A stretch of 5,608 nucleotides of DNA, taken from the NCBI GenBank assembly GCA_014523695.1, contig JAATVS010000441.1:1-5608 (forward strand), read 5' to 3'. The stretch comes from Nitrososphaerales archaeon TH5895. Lineage in GTDB: Archaea > Thermoproteota > Nitrososphaeria > Nitrososphaerales > Nitrososphaeraceae. The notes beneath the pieces are model-generated. The model had not been told where the DNA came from and made no database searches. It was given only the letters and a program-made list of their open reading frames with translations. How positions within the stretch are numbered: the stretch's first letter is position 1; each line of letters opens with the position of its first letter. A program made the position numbers and the translations under genes. Shown here piece after piece: positions 4,859 through 5,608 of this stretch.

Positions 4859-5284
4859 ATGGCCGCAACTGTAAGTGATGTCTGGAGATGTTTAGCCGAT
4901 AACAAATCGTTAGACATTTTGAGATCGATTCACGAGAGTCAGCCAATCTCGATCATTCATTTAAATTTGAGTCGCAAGCAGTATTACTCAAGGTTAGCCA
5001 AGTTATTTAGGTGTAATTTGGTGTACAGATCCGGTGGAAAGTATACAGTTACTTCCTTAGGTAAAATAGCTTATGGAGTTGTACAGCGCATTGCAGCGCT
5101 AGAGAAGGATTATTGGAAGTTTGTGGCTATTGATGCTTTAGAGAGTGTTGCGAATATACAGATATCCGACGAGGAACGGAAGAAAATAATATGCAGTATC
5201 ATAAAGGATATGCAAACTAGAGAGATTTTGTTCTCCGCTGAGCAACCTCTCAGGGATATAGATAGTCAGTCGATTGATGCATAG
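4859..5284 (+). CDS. Winged-helix transcriptional regulator (141 aa)
   Basis: A complete member of the same family as the regulator at 3140-3574. The N-terminal helix V-W-R-C-L-A-D-N-K-S-L-D-I-L-R-S-I (8-24) is followed by a short turn without the Asn/Ser loop, the recognition-helix region L-S-R-K-Q-Y-Y-S-R-L-A-K-L-F-R-C-N-L-V (37-55) and the wing G-G-K-Y-T-V-T-S-L-G-K (59-69). The C-terminal helices contain Y-W-K-F-V-A-I-D-A-L (85-94), then an E-E-R-K-K-I-I-C-S-I-I-K-D (105-117) segment aligning with the I-D-I-L-L-D-D block of the other two. ATG 4859 is chosen because the TATA-like box would place transcription at about this codon and a GGGA lies just before it. Likely a cytosolic dimeric DNA-binding protein; ligand and targets unknown. 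It is convergent with the next gene, 32 nt apart. It is more diverged from its two neighbours than they are from each other. Confidence 0.88.
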   Translation: MAATVSDVWRCLADNKSLDILRSIHESQPISIIHLNLSRKQYYSRLAKLFRCNLVYRSGGKYTVTSLGKIAYGVVQRIAALEKDYWKFVAIDALESVANIQISDEERKKIICSIIKDMQTREILFSAEQPLRDIDSQSIDA

Positions 5285-5316
5285 ATGATGTGAAAGCTAG
5301 GTAAATCATTCAACTA

Positions 5317-5608
5317 TCATATCTTATCTTTTCCTATTTCTCCGGTTAGGTGACGATTATTTCGCAGATAAATGTCCTTTATTTCGATATCGTCTAATAA
5401 TATGTCTATGATTTTCAAGTAATCGATTTCTGCTATGATGGATTTATCAGACATTTTTATATTATCAATTGCTTCTAGTTTCCAATGTATCTGAGATGTT
5501 CTTTCGGCTACTTTCTGCAAATTTAAAACTACCTTGCCAAATGAAGATATCTTATATTTTCCCTTATGCCTTCTTATTAGACCCACTTCTACAAGTTTAC
5601 TAATTCTA
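5317..5608 (-). CDS. Winged-helix transcriptional regulator, N-terminus cut by window edge
   Basis: The minus frame is open from the right edge to TCA 5317-5319 (TGA stop); 96 residues are visible. It enters within the recognition-helix region (R-I-S-K-L-V-E-V-G-L-I), continues through the wing H-K-G-K-Y-K-I-S-S-F-G-K, then H-W-K-L-E-A-I-D and I-I-D-I-L-L-D-D-I-E-I-K. The last two blocks nearly match the 144-aa regulator (H-W-K-L-Q-A-I-D; V-I-D-I-L-L-D-D-I-E-I-K), while the codons differ at many synonymous positions, so the duplication is not recent. A GTG at 5586-5584 could be called as a start, but that would cut off the DNA-binding helix; the true start lies beyond the window. About 45-55 N-terminal residues are missing. 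Confidence 0.85.
   Translation of the reverse strand, partial: RISKLVEVGLIRRHKGKYKISSFGKVVLNLQKVAERTSQIHWKLEAIDNIKMSDKSIIAEIDYLKIIDILLDDIEIKDIYLRNNRHLTGEIGKDKI

Overview
The window most likely comes from an ammonia-oxidising archaeon of the Nitrososphaerota (Thaumarchaeota), in the Nitrososphaera/Nitrosocosmicus range. This is an inference from four things seen in the sequence: AT-rich DNA with AGA/AGG arginine codons; A/T-rich TATA-like boxes about 25-35 nt before start codons and few Shine-Dalgarno sites, as expected for leaderless archaeal genes; Asn/Ser-rich low-complexity inserts; and protein families common in that group (F420-type luciferase-like oxidoreductases and small one-domain winged-helix regulators with a G-K-Y-x-(V/I)-(T/S)-S-(F/L)-G-K wing).

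Layout. Positions 1-830 (minus) hold most of a luciferase-like (LLM) flavin/F420-dependent oxidoreductase, cut by the left edge. An intergenic stretch follows with short direct repeats and one doubtful 55-residue ORF (1056-1223). Positions 1299-1655 (minus; ORF open back to 1799) encode a small NTF2/SnoaL-like protein. It is divergent from a 92-residue hypothetical helical protein at 1872-2150 (plus). Positions 2151-3014 look like a gene graveyard: a frame with a membrane segment broken by two tandem stop pairs, a GC-rich minus-strand small ORF (2485-2652), and the C-terminal part of a second LLM oxidoreductase broken by at least two frameshifts (2661-3014).

From 3140 to the right edge the theme is regulation. 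Three related winged-helix proteins lie at 3140-3574 (minus), 4859-5284 (plus) and 5317-5608 (minus, cut by the right edge). Between the first two is a secreted-type protein gene (3828-4432, plus) split by a frameshift near 4100.

No multi-gene operon or recognisable pathway is visible. The window reads as an accessory region of single-gene transcription units with decaying copies, dominated by duplicated families (two LLM members, three winged-helix members). I see no CRISPR array, rRNA, tRNA or insertion sequence. No defence system or other plainly new multi-gene system can be supported. The best leads are the winged-helix cluster with a possible operator, the small GC-rich ORF at 2485-2652, and the two broken genes.
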